From the NCBI GenBank assembly GCA_963732655.1, contig CAVTAI010000017.1, positions 868,001 to 932,000 on the forward strand: a stretch of 64,000 nt of DNA, written 5' to 3'. Below, one piece after another: positions 34,264 to 42,607 of this stretch. Position 1 is the first letter of the stretch; each line of letters begins with the position of its first letter. A program made the position numbers and the translations under genes. The DNA comes from CAVTWS01 sp963732655. GTDB taxonomy: Bacteria; Actinomycetota; Acidimicrobiia; Acidimicrobiales; SHLQ01. The notes under the pieces were generated by a model. That model was not told the origin of the DNA, did not search any database, and saw only the letters and a program-made list of their open reading frames with translations.

Positions 34264-35079
34264 TCAGCGGGTTCGGGCGAGGGTGGTGCGGACGAGGTCG
34301 AGCATGGCGGGCGCCGGGGGCTCGGCCGTACCCCAACGGGTGACCGACAGCCACTCCGCCGCGACCTCTCGGCCCAGGTGGTGTCGTTCGACGACCAGGT
34401 CGGCGGCATCCGGCCGCTGCTCGAACAAGGCCGCCGACGTCGTGGCCGTGGCCACCATGCGGTCGACTGCGCCCTTCTGCTCGGTCAGCACGTCGTTGCG
34501 GACGGCGATGACGAACGCGGGCCACGGGGTCGGCAGCGTGTCGACCTGCTGGAAGACACGGCGATCGACCAGCGGTTGGGTCATGAACCGGTCCCACAGG
34601 AACAGGTCGGCGTCGCCGGCGGGCAGCGCCTGTCGGGCGCCGTCGAGGCCCCCGACCACGACGAACGCGTCGTCGGTGACGGGTCCCCAGCCCCGGGACG
34701 AGGCCAGGACGTGCGCCATCAGGTGGGATCCGGAACCCATGCGGGAGATGGCGAACCGGGCGCCCGCGCCGATCACCGGCTCGACCCCCGAGGGAGCGAA
34801 CACACCCCACTGCAGCGGCGAGTCGACGAACACCGACACGATCGTTGCGTCGAGCCCGCCGCCGATCGCCGCCACGACCCCTTCGGTCAAGGCGACGGCG
34901 ACGTCCAGCGAGCCCTCGGCGAGCGCCGCCATCATGGCGCCCGTCCCGGCCGGCTGATCGGACCAGTCGACGTCGACGCCGTTGCGGGCGAACGCGCCCG
35001 CTTCGAGGGCCAGGTGCCACGGGAGGTTCACGTGTTCGGGCACGCCCCCGACCCGGAGGTGGTGCGGAGAGGCGCTCAC
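34264..35079 (-). CDS. periplasmic-binding-protein-like (ABC nitrate/sulfonate type) domain protein without signal peptide
   Basis: A 271-residue NMT1/SsuA-type substrate-binding fold starting at ATG 35079. Segments are LRVGGVPEHVNLPWHLALEAG, the ligand-loop GTGAMMAALAEGSLDVAVALTEG, and AISRMGSGSHLMAHVLA. There is no signal sequence, lipobox or neighbouring ABC permease, so a transport role is doubtful; cytosolic relatives of this fold include thiamine-pyrimidine synthesis and ligand-sensing proteins. The start overlaps the stop of valS by 4 bp (ATGA), so it is translated from the valS transcript. It converges on the acidic repeat protein (14 bp between stops). Confidence 0.75.
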   Translation of the reverse strand: MSASPHHLRVGGVPEHVNLPWHLALEAGAFARNGVDVDWSDQPAGTGAMMAALAEGSLDVAVALTEGVVAAIGGGLDATIVSVFVDSPLQWGVFAPSGVEPVIGAGARFAISRMGSGSHLMAHVLASSRGWGPVTDDAFVVVGGLDGARQALPAGDADLFLWDRFMTQPLVDRRVFQQVDTLPTPWPAFVIAVRNDVLTEQKGAVDRMVATATTSAALFEQRPDAADLVVERHHLGREVAAEWLSVTRWGTAEPPAPAMLDLVRTTLARTR

Positions 35080-38000
35080 GAAACGTGGTCGAGGCGGGCC
35101 AGGGCGTCGCGGGCGGCGGCGAGATCGGCCTGGGCGGCGGCGAGGCGGTTCTTGGTCTCGGTCACCACCTTCTCGGGGGCGTTGTCCACGAAGCTCGGGG
35201 TTCCGAGCCGCCCCTCGAAGCCCGCCACCTGCGCCTCCTTGGCCTCGATCGTCTTGGCCAGGCGAGAGCGTTCGGCCCCGAGGTCGATGTCGTCGGCCAG
35301 GTTGGAGACCAGCACCTCGGAACCCTCGAACGCCAGCGGCACCGCGAGCGCCGGGCGCGGCTCGTCGCGATCGACGACGGTGGCGATGCCGGCCAGAGTC
35401 TGGACGACCCCACCCGCGGCGTCGAGGAGGTCCGTGACTGCGGCCGGGGCGTGGAGGGTGATGCCCTGGCGGGGTTTGACGTTCTGGTTGGCGCGGATCG
35501 TGCGGATCTGGGCGATGAGCGCGTCGGCGCGGGCGTAGGTGGTGGTCGCCGTCTCGTCGACTGCGGCCGGGTCGATGATCGGCCAGGCTGCCCCGGCCAC
35601 CATGTCGGCATCGGGCAGGGCGACGCCGGAGAGGTCACCGCAGCGGGCGGAGCGGACGTGAGGCCACAGGGTTTCGGTCACGAACGGGCAGACCGGGTGC
35701 AGGATGCGCAGCACCGCGTCGAGGATGGCGGCGAGCACGACCTGCTGGTCGCGGTCGGTGTCGACGGTCGGTTTGACCATCTCCAGGTAACGGTCGCACA
35801 CGTCGTGCCACACGAAGTCGTACAACGTGTCGGCGTAGGCGTTGAACTGGTACCGAGTGAGTGAGAGCTCGAGCTCGGCCACCGTCTCGTGCAACCGGGC
35901 GATGATCCAACGGTCGGCAAACGGCCGCCCGGCCAGATCGATCGCGTGCGCAGCGGTCGGCCCGTCCGGCACGCGTTTGAGGGCGAATCGGGTGGCGTTC
36001 CACACCTTGTTGGCTAAGTTGCGGCCGATGTCGAACTTGGGCGACGAGTTGCGGGCGAGGGGGACCTCAGCGGTGGGCTCGATGCCATTGGCCACGCCGT
36101 AGGCCGACACCATCGTCTTGGTCGGATCCGCCGGCGACGTCTGGATCGGGGCGGCGACGACGTGCCCGGCCGCGGTGGTGATGAACTCGGGGATGAACCG
36201 CTCGCCGGTGTGGGGGCACGCCATGTCCACGGGCATGCGGACGTCCTGCGTGTCGGTCGTCATCTGCACGAGCGTGAACCGCATGGCGTCGGCGCCGTGA
36301 CTGTGGATGATGTCCCGGGGATCGACCCCGTTGCCCAGGCTCTTCGACATCTTCTGGCCGTGACCGTCCTGGATCATGGCGTGGATGAAGACGTCGTGGA
36401 AGGGCAGGCGACCTTCGAGGAAGTACCGGTTGAACATCACCATGCGGCTGACCCAGAGGGTGATGATCTCGCGGGCCGTGCACAGCACCGAGGTGGGGTT
36501 GTAGCTGTCGAGCAGACCGATGGTCTCGGGGAAGTCCTCGGGCCAGGGCCAGCCCATGGTCGACAGCGGCCACAGCCCGGACGAGAACCACGTGTCGAGC
36601 ACGTCGGGGTCGCGGACGAAGCCGGCGGCCTCCAGCGCGGCGACCAGCGCCGGCTCGTCGAGGGAGCGGTCGGTCCGGGACAGGCGGCCCAGCGTGCTGT
36701 CGGGGGGCACGCACACCGCCTCCTCGACCGTGTCGTCCGAGACGCGCCGGGCCACGTGGGCGGCGCCGGCCTCGACCCAGGGTGACGCCACGGCGACGGC
36801 CGAGTCGATCGGAAGGCCGGCGACCTCGGCCGGGGCGTCGGTGTCGGGCACGATGCGGGTCCACACCGGGATCTGGTGTCCCCACCAGAGCTGGCGGCTG
36901 ATGCACCAGTCGCGGATGCCGACGTGCCAGGACTGATAGGTGCGGGCGTAACGATCGGGGAAGAAGCGCAGGTCACCGTCGCCCTGGGTGCCCGTCGGGG
37001 CGGCCACGTCGTCGGGGAGATCGGGAGTCTGAGCGGGGGCCTGGGCGCGCAGGGCCGAACCGCGCAGCCGGTCGTCGGTGACCGCGACCCACCACTGGTC
37101 GCTCAGCCACGGCTCGATGGGAACGTGGCTGCGGTAGGAGTGCCCGACCGAGTGCACGTAGTCGCGGACGTTCTCCAGCAGACCATGCCGGTGGAACCAG
37201 TCGACGATGGCGGCGCGGGCATCCTCTCGCGAGAGGCCGACGAAGTTCCGTGCCTCGACCGACACGTCGTCCCAGCCGTGCTTGTCGGAGATGGTGGCGT
37301 CGGGGCCGAGCACGTTGATGACATCGAGGTCGTGCCGCAGCCCGATCTCCCAGTCGTTGGCATCGTGCGCCGGGGTGACCTTGAGGAAGCCGGAGGCGAA
37401 CTGGGCCTTGGGCTCAGAACTGCCCGGGTCAGCCATGACGACGTAGTCGTCGGCCACGATGGGGATGATCCGCCCGACGATGGGGAGGGTGACGGTCTTG
37501 CCGACGACCGCCGCGGCCCGCGGGTCGGCCGGGTTCACGGCGATGGCGGTGTCGCCCAGCATGGTCTCCGGTCGGGTCGTGGCCACGGTGATGTGACCGC
37601 TCCCGTCCGTGAGCGGGTAGCGCAGATACCACATGTGCCCGGCGATCTCGGTCATGTCGACCTCGTCGTCGGCCAGGGCGGTCTGCGTGGCGGGATCCCA
37701 GTTCACGAGGCGTTTGCCGCGGTAGATGAGGCCATCGCGAAAGAGCGTGTAGAAGGCGTGGCGCACCGCGGTGGCGCACATGTCGTCCATCGTGAAGCGG
37801 GTGCGGTCGAAGTCGCACGAGGCGCCCATCGAGACGAGCTGCTCGATGATCACCCGCTCGTACTCGTCCTTCCACTCCTGGGTCTTCTCCACGAAGCGTT
37901 CGCGCCCCATGTCGAGGCGGCGGATGCCCTCGGACAGCAGTCGTTTCTCCACCACGGTCTGGGTGGCGATCCCGGCGTGGTCGGTGCCCGGGATCCACAT

Positions 38001-38243
38001 CGTGGCGTCGCCCCGCATCCGGTGGTACCGGATGAGCACGTCTTGGAGGGTGTTGTTGAGGGCGTGGCCGAGGTGGAGCGCTGCGGTGACGTTGGGCGGC
38101 GGGATGACGATCGAGTAGCGGTCGACGTCGGCGCCGGCGGGTTCGGCGTGGAACACGTCGGAGGCTTCCCACAGGTCTTTCACCCGTGGTTCGGTGGTGA
38201 GCCAGTCGTTGGTCGGACCCAGCTCCGGTTCGGCAGCGCGCAT
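35076..38243 (-). CDS. valS: valine--tRNA ligase
   Basis: A 1055-residue class I synthetase that charges tRNA-Val. It starts at ATG 38243 (MRAAEPELGPTNDWL). The HIGH-type motif is HLGHALN near residue 58 within PPPNVTAALHLGHALNNTL, and KMSKSLGNG is near residue 630. The editing domain, anticodon-binding domain and a C-terminal coiled coil (ERSRLAKTIEAKEAQVAGFEG), characteristic of ValRS, are all present. The length is at the upper end for the family. It has no ribosome binding site; TACCGT 7 nt upstream suggests a leaderless mRNA. The downstream binding-protein-like gene is translationally coupled. Confidence 0.98.
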   Translation of the reverse strand: MRAAEPELGPTNDWLTTEPRVKDLWEASDVFHAEPAGADVDRYSIVIPPPNVTAALHLGHALNNTLQDVLIRYHRMRGDATMWIPGTDHAGIATQTVVEKRLLSEGIRRLDMGRERFVEKTQEWKDEYERVIIEQLVSMGASCDFDRTRFTMDDMCATAVRHAFYTLFRDGLIYRGKRLVNWDPATQTALADDEVDMTEIAGHMWYLRYPLTDGSGHITVATTRPETMLGDTAIAVNPADPRAAAVVGKTVTLPIVGRIIPIVADDYVVMADPGSSEPKAQFASGFLKVTPAHDANDWEIGLRHDLDVINVLGPDATISDKHGWDDVSVEARNFVGLSREDARAAIVDWFHRHGLLENVRDYVHSVGHSYRSHVPIEPWLSDQWWVAVTDDRLRGSALRAQAPAQTPDLPDDVAAPTGTQGDGDLRFFPDRYARTYQSWHVGIRDWCISRQLWWGHQIPVWTRIVPDTDAPAEVAGLPIDSAVAVASPWVEAGAAHVARRVSDDTVEEAVCVPPDSTLGRLSRTDRSLDEPALVAALEAAGFVRDPDVLDTWFSSGLWPLSTMGWPWPEDFPETIGLLDSYNPTSVLCTAREIITLWVSRMVMFNRYFLEGRLPFHDVFIHAMIQDGHGQKMSKSLGNGVDPRDIIHSHGADAMRFTLVQMTTDTQDVRMPVDMACPHTGERFIPEFITTAAGHVVAAPIQTSPADPTKTMVSAYGVANGIEPTAEVPLARNSSPKFDIGRNLANKVWNATRFALKRVPDGPTAAHAIDLAGRPFADRWIIARLHETVAELELSLTRYQFNAYADTLYDFVWHDVCDRYLEMVKPTVDTDRDQQVVLAAILDAVLRILHPVCPFVTETLWPHVRSARCGDLSGVALPDADMVAGAAWPIIDPAAVDETATTTYARADALIAQIRTIRANQNVKPRQGITLHAPAAVTDLLDAAGGVVQTLAGIATVVDRDEPRPALAVPLAFEGSEVLVSNLADDIDLGAERSRLAKTIEAKEAQVAGFEGRLGTPSFVDNAPEKVVTETKNRLAAAQADLAAARDALARLDHVS

Positions 38244-38250
38244 GGCCTGC

Positions 38251-38256
38251 ACGGTA
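38251..38256 (-). promoter_or_regulatory. -10 box (TACCGT) of valS
   Basis: TACCGT on the minus strand ends 7 nt before the valS ATG at 38243; no ribosome binding site is seen. Confidence 0.45.
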
Positions 38257-38280
38257 CGCGCTCGACCTGCTGCCGCGGGC

Positions 38281-38332
38281 CGTTCTGGCTGGGAGATTGC
38301 ACGCCCCAGCGTGCAATCTCCCAGCCAGAACG
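38281..38332. terminator. long perfect hairpin between sunset-domain gene and valS
   Basis: Two perfectly complementary 23-nt arms (38281-38303 and 38310-38332) surround the loop CCCCAG. It lies after the stop of the upstream minus-strand gene (38377) and before the valS promoter, so it probably terminates that gene. I see no T-box features such as an AGGGTGG element. Confidence 0.65.
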
Positions 38333-38376
38333 AGCGGGATGCGTGAAACGCGGGGTTGAGATGCGTGAAACGCTGG

Positions 38377-38832
38377 TCAGCGTTTGGCGGCGCGGAAGCC
38401 GTCGGCTGAGGCATCCTCGGCGGTGCAGTAGCAGCGCTCGGCTCGGGTGGACACGTAGGACGCTCCACCCGGTACGTGGTAGATGCCGCTGTCGGCGTTG
38501 GCCTTCACCGGGTGGGAGTCCGGGCACCCGCCGTCGTCAGGTTCGACCCAGAGACCGTTCGTGCTGGCTGTCTCGCGGCGCTCGGTGCTGGCGGTCTCGC
38601 TGCGCTCGGTGCTGGCGGTCTCGCTGCGCTCGGTGCTGGCGGTCTCGCTGCGCTCGGTGCTGGCGGTCTCGCTGCGCTCGGTGTCGGCGGGCGGGCTCAC
38701 CGGTGTCAACGGTGCCCACTGGGCCGTGCCGCTACCGGTGGGTGCAGGATCCGATCGGCTGGTGCGTTTGTAGACGGCGTAGCCGACTGCGCCGAGTCCG
38801 AGGAGTCCGAGCAGGCGTTTCAGGTTCCGCAT
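38377..38832 (-). CDS. membrane-anchored sunset domain-containing protein with octapeptide repeat
   Basis: A 151-residue protein from ATG 38832 (MRNLKRLLGLLGLGAVGYAVYKR), with one N-terminal membrane anchor. The middle is five tandem copies of an octapeptide TERSETAS encoded by 24-bp repeats. The C-terminal ~48 residues, CPDSHPVKANADSGIYHVPGG and VSTRAERCYCTAEDASADGFRAA, match what I know as the sunset domain (HPVKxNxxSxIYHxPGG...ERCF...AAxxGFR), a small presumed cell-surface or ligand-binding module. The repeat is probably a spacer between membrane and domain. It is divergent from the leuA leader, with a leaderless -10 box. Confidence 0.75.
   Translation of the reverse strand: MRNLKRLLGLLGLGAVGYAVYKRTSRSDPAPTGSGTAQWAPLTPVSPPADTERSETASTERSETASTERSETASTERSETASTERRETASTNGLWVEPDDGGCPDSHPVKANADSGIYHVPGGASYVSTRAERCYCTAEDASADGFRAAKR
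38561..38680. repeat. 24-bp tandem repeat, five units
   Basis: Five head-to-tail 24-bp units (38561, 38585, 38609, 38633, 38657) lie inside the sunset-domain gene. The last four are identical; the first differs at two positions. The unit is in frame, so copy-number change would only alter linker length by 8 residues per unit. Confidence 0.95.
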
Positions 38833-38838
38833 CGCTTC

Positions 38839-38844
38839 ACGGTA
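38839..38844 (-). promoter_or_regulatory. -10 box (TACCGT) of sunset-domain gene
   Basis: TACCGT on the minus strand ends 6 nt before ATG 38832, with no ribosome binding site. Confidence 0.4.
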
Positions 38845-38886
38845 GCCGCCGGTGCTGGGCGACGTGTGTCGTGTCGACCGATCGGC

Positions 38887-38892
38887 TACGCT
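38887..38892 (+). promoter_or_regulatory. leuA: -10 box (TACGCT) of leuA leader
   Basis: TACGCT ends exactly 8 nt before the ATG of the leader peptide, so the attenuator RNA would start at or beside the leader's own start codon. Confidence 0.55.
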
Positions 38893-38900
38893 CGTCATCG

Positions 38901-38939
38901 ATGACTGCCCTGCTGAACAGCGAGCTTCTTCTCACCTAG
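38901..38939 (+). CDS. leuA leader peptide (Leu-rich attenuator peptide)
   Basis: A 12-residue ORF, MTALLNSELLLT, in which five codons are Leu: CTG CTG at 38910-38915 and CTT CTT CTC at 38925-38933. CTT is uncommon in this GC-rich genome, which would sharpen the sensing of charged tRNA-Leu. The ORF begins 8 nt after a -10 box, stops at TAG 38937-38939, and is followed by a terminator-type hairpin and leuA. This is the layout of classical leucine attenuators (known from enterobacteria and actinobacteria): ribosome stalling at Leu codons when leucine is scarce permits readthrough into leuA. Confidence 0.8.
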   Translation: MTALLNSELLLT

Positions 38940-39005
38940 GCGCGTGCCCCCGATAGGCACTCGCCGAACCTCCTGCGCCCACCGGGCCAGGAGGTTCTTT
39001 CGTTT
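38939..39005 (+). terminator. leuA: leuA transcription attenuator
   Basis: The terminator stem is GAACCTCCTG (38966-38975) with CAGGAGGTTC (38988-38997), extended inside by GCCC/GGGC, followed by TTTCGTTT. A second stem-loop precedes it: GGCG-GTGCC (38939-38948) with GGCAC-CGCC (38956-38965), starting at the leader stop codon. I could not identify a convincing antiterminator pairing. Confidence 0.78.
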
Positions 39006-39091
39006 CCGGGATCAGCTCGCCCGGGGCCGTCATCACCACACCAACCACCGACCTCGGCGACCGACGTCGGACACAGAGAAAGAGCACCGAG

Positions 39092-40663
39092 ATGAGCGAG
39101 AAGGTTGTGATCTTCGACACGACGCTTCGCGACGGCGAACAGTCGCCCGGCATCTCCCTCGACGTGGGGGAAAAGATCGAGATCGCCGACCAGCTCGCCC
39201 GTCTCGGCGTCGACTACATCGAGGCCGGGTTCCCGATCGCCAGCCAGGGTGACTTCGAGGCGGTCCAGGCTATCGCCAAGACGGTCCACGGTCCGGTGAT
39301 CTGTGGACTCTCGCGCACGGCGATCAAGGACATCGATCGCTGCTGGGAGGCCATCGAGCCCGCGGCCCGGCGTCGTATCCACACCTTCATCGCCACCAGC
39401 GAGACCCACATGAAACACAAGCTGCGGATGACTCCGGACCAGGTGATCGCCGAGGCCGCCCAAGCGGTCAGCCGAGCCCGCTCGTACACGGAGGACGTCG
39501 AGTTCTCGCCGGAGGACGCCAGCCGGAGCGACTTCGACTTCATGTGCACCGTCTTGCAGGTGGCGGTCGACAACGGCGCCACCACCCTCAACATCCCCGA
39601 CACCGTCGGCTACGCCATGCCCGACGAGTGGGCTGACCGCCTCCGCCGGATCCGGGAGCGGGTGAGCGGCGACTACGTCATCTCCACGCACTGCCACAAC
39701 GACCTGGGCCTGGCAGTGGCGAACTCGCTGGCCGCCATCGGCGCCGGCGCTCGCCAGGTCGAGTGCACCGTCAACGGCATCGGCGAGCGGGCCGGCAACG
39801 CGGCGATGGAGGAGCTCGTCATGGCGCTGCGCACCCGGGCCGACATCTACCCGGACGTGCACACCGACATCCGCACCGAGGAGCTGGCCCGGGCCAGCCG
39901 CATGGTGTCGCGACTCACGGGATACCCGGTGCAGTTCAACAAGGCCGTCGTGGGCCGCAACGCCTTCTCCCACGAAGCCGGCATCCACCAGCACGGCGTC
40001 CTGCGCGAACGCACGACCTACGAGATCATGGATCCGGCGGCGGTCGGCGCTGGAGAATCCAAGCTCGTCCTCGGCAAACATTCGGGTCGGGCGGCGTTCA
40101 AGGACGCCCTGTCGAAGCTCGGCATCGAGATCCATGGCGACGCCCTCGAGTCGGCGTTCACCCGGTTCAAGGAGCTCGCCGATCGTAAGGTTCAGCTCAC
40201 CGACGCCGACCTCGAGGCGCTGGCGGCCGAGGAGCTGGGCGGCAAGGTCGAGCACGCCTACGAGTTGGTGTCCCTCGATGTCCGGGGCGGTTCGGCGGGT
40301 GGCACCACGCCCCATGCCGATGTCGTGGTCCGGATCGGGACCGAGGAACGCCGCGAGTCGGCGACCGGTGACGGCATGGTCGAGGCGTCGTGCGCGGCGA
40401 TCAAGAACGCCACCGGGGTCGACGGCCGGCTCACCGATTACACCGTCATGTCGGTGACCGGCGGCGTGGATGCCCTGGCCGACGTGGCGCTGGCGTTCGA
40501 GACGCCCGATGGCCTCAAGGTCTCGGGGCGTGGTCTGTCGACCGACGTGGTCGAGGCCTCAGCGCGTGCGTTCCTGGCTGCGCTCAACAAGATCGCCCGC
40601 ATCCGGGCCACCGGCGAAGATCCCAACGCCGTCATCCGCCCCGGGTCGCTCCGCGTCAGCTGA
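39092..40663 (+). CDS. leuA: 2-isopropylmalate synthase
   Basis: A 523-residue LeuA, first committed step of leucine synthesis (2-oxoisovalerate plus acetyl-CoA to 2-isopropylmalate). The catalytic TIM barrel has FDTTLRDGEQSPG at residue ~7, the metal-binding His pair in STHCHNDLGLAVAN, and GIGERAGNAAMEE. The C-terminal regulatory (leucine feedback) domain begins near residue 390 (YELVSLDVRGGSAGG). This is the ~520-residue bacterial type rather than the longer mycobacterial type. It starts at ATG 39092 and is preceded by a leader peptide and attenuator. Only this gene lies before the hairpin at 40670. Confidence 0.97.
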   Translation: MSEKVVIFDTTLRDGEQSPGISLDVGEKIEIADQLARLGVDYIEAGFPIASQGDFEAVQAIAKTVHGPVICGLSRTAIKDIDRCWEAIEPAARRRIHTFIATSETHMKHKLRMTPDQVIAEAAQAVSRARSYTEDVEFSPEDASRSDFDFMCTVLQVAVDNGATTLNIPDTVGYAMPDEWADRLRRIRERVSGDYVISTHCHNDLGLAVANSLAAIGAGARQVECTVNGIGERAGNAAMEELVMALRTRADIYPDVHTDIRTEELARASRMVSRLTGYPVQFNKAVVGRNAFSHEAGIHQHGVLRERTTYEIMDPAAVGAGESKLVLGKHSGRAAFKDALSKLGIEIHGDALESAFTRFKELADRKVQLTDADLEALAAEELGGKVEHAYELVSLDVRGGSAGGTTPHADVVVRIGTEERRESATGDGMVEASCAAIKNATGVDGRLTDYTVMSVTGGVDALADVALAFETPDGLKVSGRGLSTDVVEASARAFLAALNKIARIRATGEDPNAVIRPGSLRVS

Positions 40664-40669
40664 CTGCCG

Positions 40670-40701
40670 CACGTCAGGGCGGGATGTCCCGCCCTGACGT
40701 G
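40670..40701. terminator. leuA terminator hairpin
   Basis: A 15-bp perfect stem CACGTCAGGGCGGGA / TCCCGCCCTGACGTG with a 2-nt centre starts 7 bp after the leuA stop codon; it has no U tract. Confidence 0.7.
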
Positions 40702-40832
40702 GCGTACGGTGGCGGTCCTGACGTCGTCGCTGACGGCTCAGCCTCGATCCACCGATCGAGAGCGAGGGTCTGGCTCGCCCTGGATCGCGCGGGATCGACG
40801 TGCGAAGATCTGGCGGCCTTACGAGGAGATTC

Positions 40833-41807
40833 ATGCCCCACCACCAAGCCGCCGTGCGGGGTTCCCGCCTTGCGTTCTCCGCATTGATGATCGCCGTATC
40901 GTTGCTCGGCGCCTGCGGCGATGACGACTCCGATGACGCCTCGTCGACCAGTGCCAGCACCACGAACTCGACGACCGTCACGGACCCGATCACCACCACA
41001 AGTTCGGTCGCCGAGTCGACCACCACCCTCGCCGTCGCCGCCACGACCAGCACGGCGACGCCGACGGTCCCGGCGGGTGCCCGTTACGTCGCCCTCGGAA
41101 GCTCGTTCGCTGCGGGCCAGGGCATCCCTGAGCAGGGACCAACCTGCGGCCGGTCCACCAACAACTACCCGACCCTCGTCGCGGAAGCGCTCGAGCTCGA
41201 ACTGGTCGACGTCAGTTGCGGCGCCGCCACGCTCGGCAACCTCCTCGATGAGCCGCAGGGAGACGCCGCCCCTCAGGTCGAGTCGGTGACACCGGACACC
41301 GAGCTCGTCACCATCACCGCAGGCGGCAACGACGCCTCGTACTCGCTCACGACGCTGTTGTGCGGAACCCAACCCGATCCCTGTTTGGCAACGGTCGACA
41401 CTGCTACCATCGACGCGGCCCTCGTGGACCTGCCGAACCGGTTCCAAGCGCTCGCTGCCGCCATCCGGGACCGCGCCCCTGATGCGACCATCTTTCTGGT
41501 CACCTACCCCGACGTGGTGCCTGAAGAAGGCGCCGAGTGCGCGGCGCTCGGCCTCGACGCCGACGAGGCCGCGTACATCGACGATCTCGGCGACCGACTC
41601 GACGAGGCGTTCCGTGCGGCCGCCGCCGCAGGCGATCTCGTCCTCATCGACGTCTACGACGAATCTGCAGGGCACGGACCGTGCGCTGCCGACACCGACC
41701 GATGGGTCTCGGGCGTGGATGGCGGGACGGAGAGCTTCGCGTACCACCCGACCCGGGTCGGGCACCGCGGCGTAGCCGATCTCATCGTCGCCGAGATCAC
41801 CGGCTGA
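40833..41807 (+). CDS. SGNH/GDSL hydrolase family lipoprotein
   Basis: A 324-residue exported esterase-like protein from ATG 40833 (ACGAGGAG upstream). The signal ends LLGACGDDD, a lipobox with Cys near residue 28, then comes a ~50-residue Ser/Thr-rich linker. The SGNH domain shows block I as VALGSSFAAGQGI (GSS instead of GDS; the first Ser-x-x or second Ser is the presumed nucleophile), the Gly/Asn block ITAGGNDASYS, and the C-terminal YHPTRVGHRGV with the catalytic His. Four Cys (PTCGRS, VSCGAA, LLCGTQPDPC) resemble the disulphides of actinobacterial secreted SGNH lipases. It lies downstream of the leuA terminator. Confidence 0.85.
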   Translation: MPHHQAAVRGSRLAFSALMIAVSLLGACGDDDSDDASSTSASTTNSTTVTDPITTTSSVAESTTTLAVAATTSTATPTVPAGARYVALGSSFAAGQGIPEQGPTCGRSTNNYPTLVAEALELELVDVSCGAATLGNLLDEPQGDAAPQVESVTPDTELVTITAGGNDASYSLTTLLCGTQPDPCLATVDTATIDAALVDLPNRFQALAAAIRDRAPDATIFLVTYPDVVPEEGAECAALGLDADEAAYIDDLGDRLDEAFRAAAAAGDLVLIDVYDESAGHGPCAADTDRWVSGVDGGTESFAYHPTRVGHRGVADLIVAEITG

Positions 41808-41854
41808 GAGCGACGGCGGATCCCATCGAAGGCTCGACGCCGTCCCGTAACCGG

Positions 41855-42607
41855 TCAGCTTCGGGCGTCGATCAGATGGGCCGGCGCCCACCAGTAGTCG
41901 GTGATCGGCCGGCTCTCCACGCGTGCGTACCCCACCGCGTGGAGGTCGGCCACCCAAGCGTCGGCGGGTTGCTCCCACGTGTGGCGGGGCTGGGTCGGGT
42001 CGAGCTGGCCGACGAGGACCGGCATCAGGAACCCCATGGCCACGAGATCGTCGCCGGGGTACTCGGCGAGGCCGGCCTCGTACCGGTCGGCTAGGTAGGC
42101 GAGGTGCTCGGGGCTGTGGTCGCCGAAGGCCGGCACGTCGAACTCCACCACGAGCAACCGGTCGCACCGCGTCGCGAGCTCGGACAGTTGGCGCGCTCGG
42201 GCGTCGGGCTCGATGGCGTGCAGGGCAAAGGTCGATTGGGCGAGGCACCATCGATGTGACGGGTGGGCGGCGAGGAGCGCGCCGAGCGTGGCGTTGTGCG
42301 CCTCGGCTCCGGGGATCCGGGACGCGGCGGTGGCGAGCATCTCGGTTGACGGTTCGAGCAGCGTGACCGCTGACTCGGGTCGTGTGACCGCAGCCGTGAC
42401 CCGCCCGTCGCCACAGCCGATGTCGAGGACTGTGGCTGGTGCCGCCTCGGCATGGATAGCCGCGAGGACGTCGAAGACCCGGTCGTACAGGCCGACGTTG
42501 GCGCCGCCGTCGATGAAGGCGGTGAAGCCGGCGGGATCGACGTAGACGTCGCCCGCACCCCGCTGGGCCAGGTAGCGCACGAGCGCCGGCCCCAGCAGCC
42601 CCGGCAT
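41855..42607 (-). CDS. class I SAM-dependent methyltransferase
   Basis: A 250-residue methyltransferase from ATG 42607, whose A is shared with the leuD stop (TGATG). Motif I is TVLDIGCGDGRVTAAVT around residue 62, then an acidic strand-2 end LLEPSTEMLATAA, and post-I segments. The C-terminal part (DYWWAPAHLIDA) is unfamiliar. No substrate-specific motif is visible. Co-translation with leuD is unusual for a methyltransferase; it may be chance operon membership or act on a related carboxylic acid, but the latter is speculation. Confidence 0.82.
   Translation of the reverse strand: MPGLLGPALVRYLAQRGAGDVYVDPAGFTAFIDGGANVGLYDRVFDVLAAIHAEAAPATVLDIGCGDGRVTAAVTRPESAVTLLEPSTEMLATAASRIPGAEAHNATLGALLAAHPSHRWCLAQSTFALHAIEPDARARQLSELATRCDRLLVVEFDVPAFGDHSPEHLAYLADRYEAGLAEYPGDDLVAMGFLMPVLVGQLDPTQPRHTWEQPADAWVADLHAVGYARVESRPITDYWWAPAHLIDARS

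Noticed and set aside
32141..35020. 959-residue minus-strand open frame
   Set aside because: It is antisense to the intact acidic repeat protein and the end of the aminotransferase, has Arg/Asp/Val-rich shadow composition, and shows no domain.
38281..38332. T-box riboswitch upstream of valS
   Set aside because: Only a simple perfect hairpin is present; there is no specifier loop, T-box sequence or antiterminator, and it lies upstream of the predicted valS transcription start.
38561..38680. Possible CRISPR array
   Set aside because: Units are directly contiguous with no spacers and are in frame within a coding region.
38476..38904. Plus-strand ORF with LAALGAGG repeats resembling a repeat protein
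   Set aside because: The repeat is the shadow of the 24-bp units in the sunset-domain gene on the other strand, which has the start, anchor and domain.
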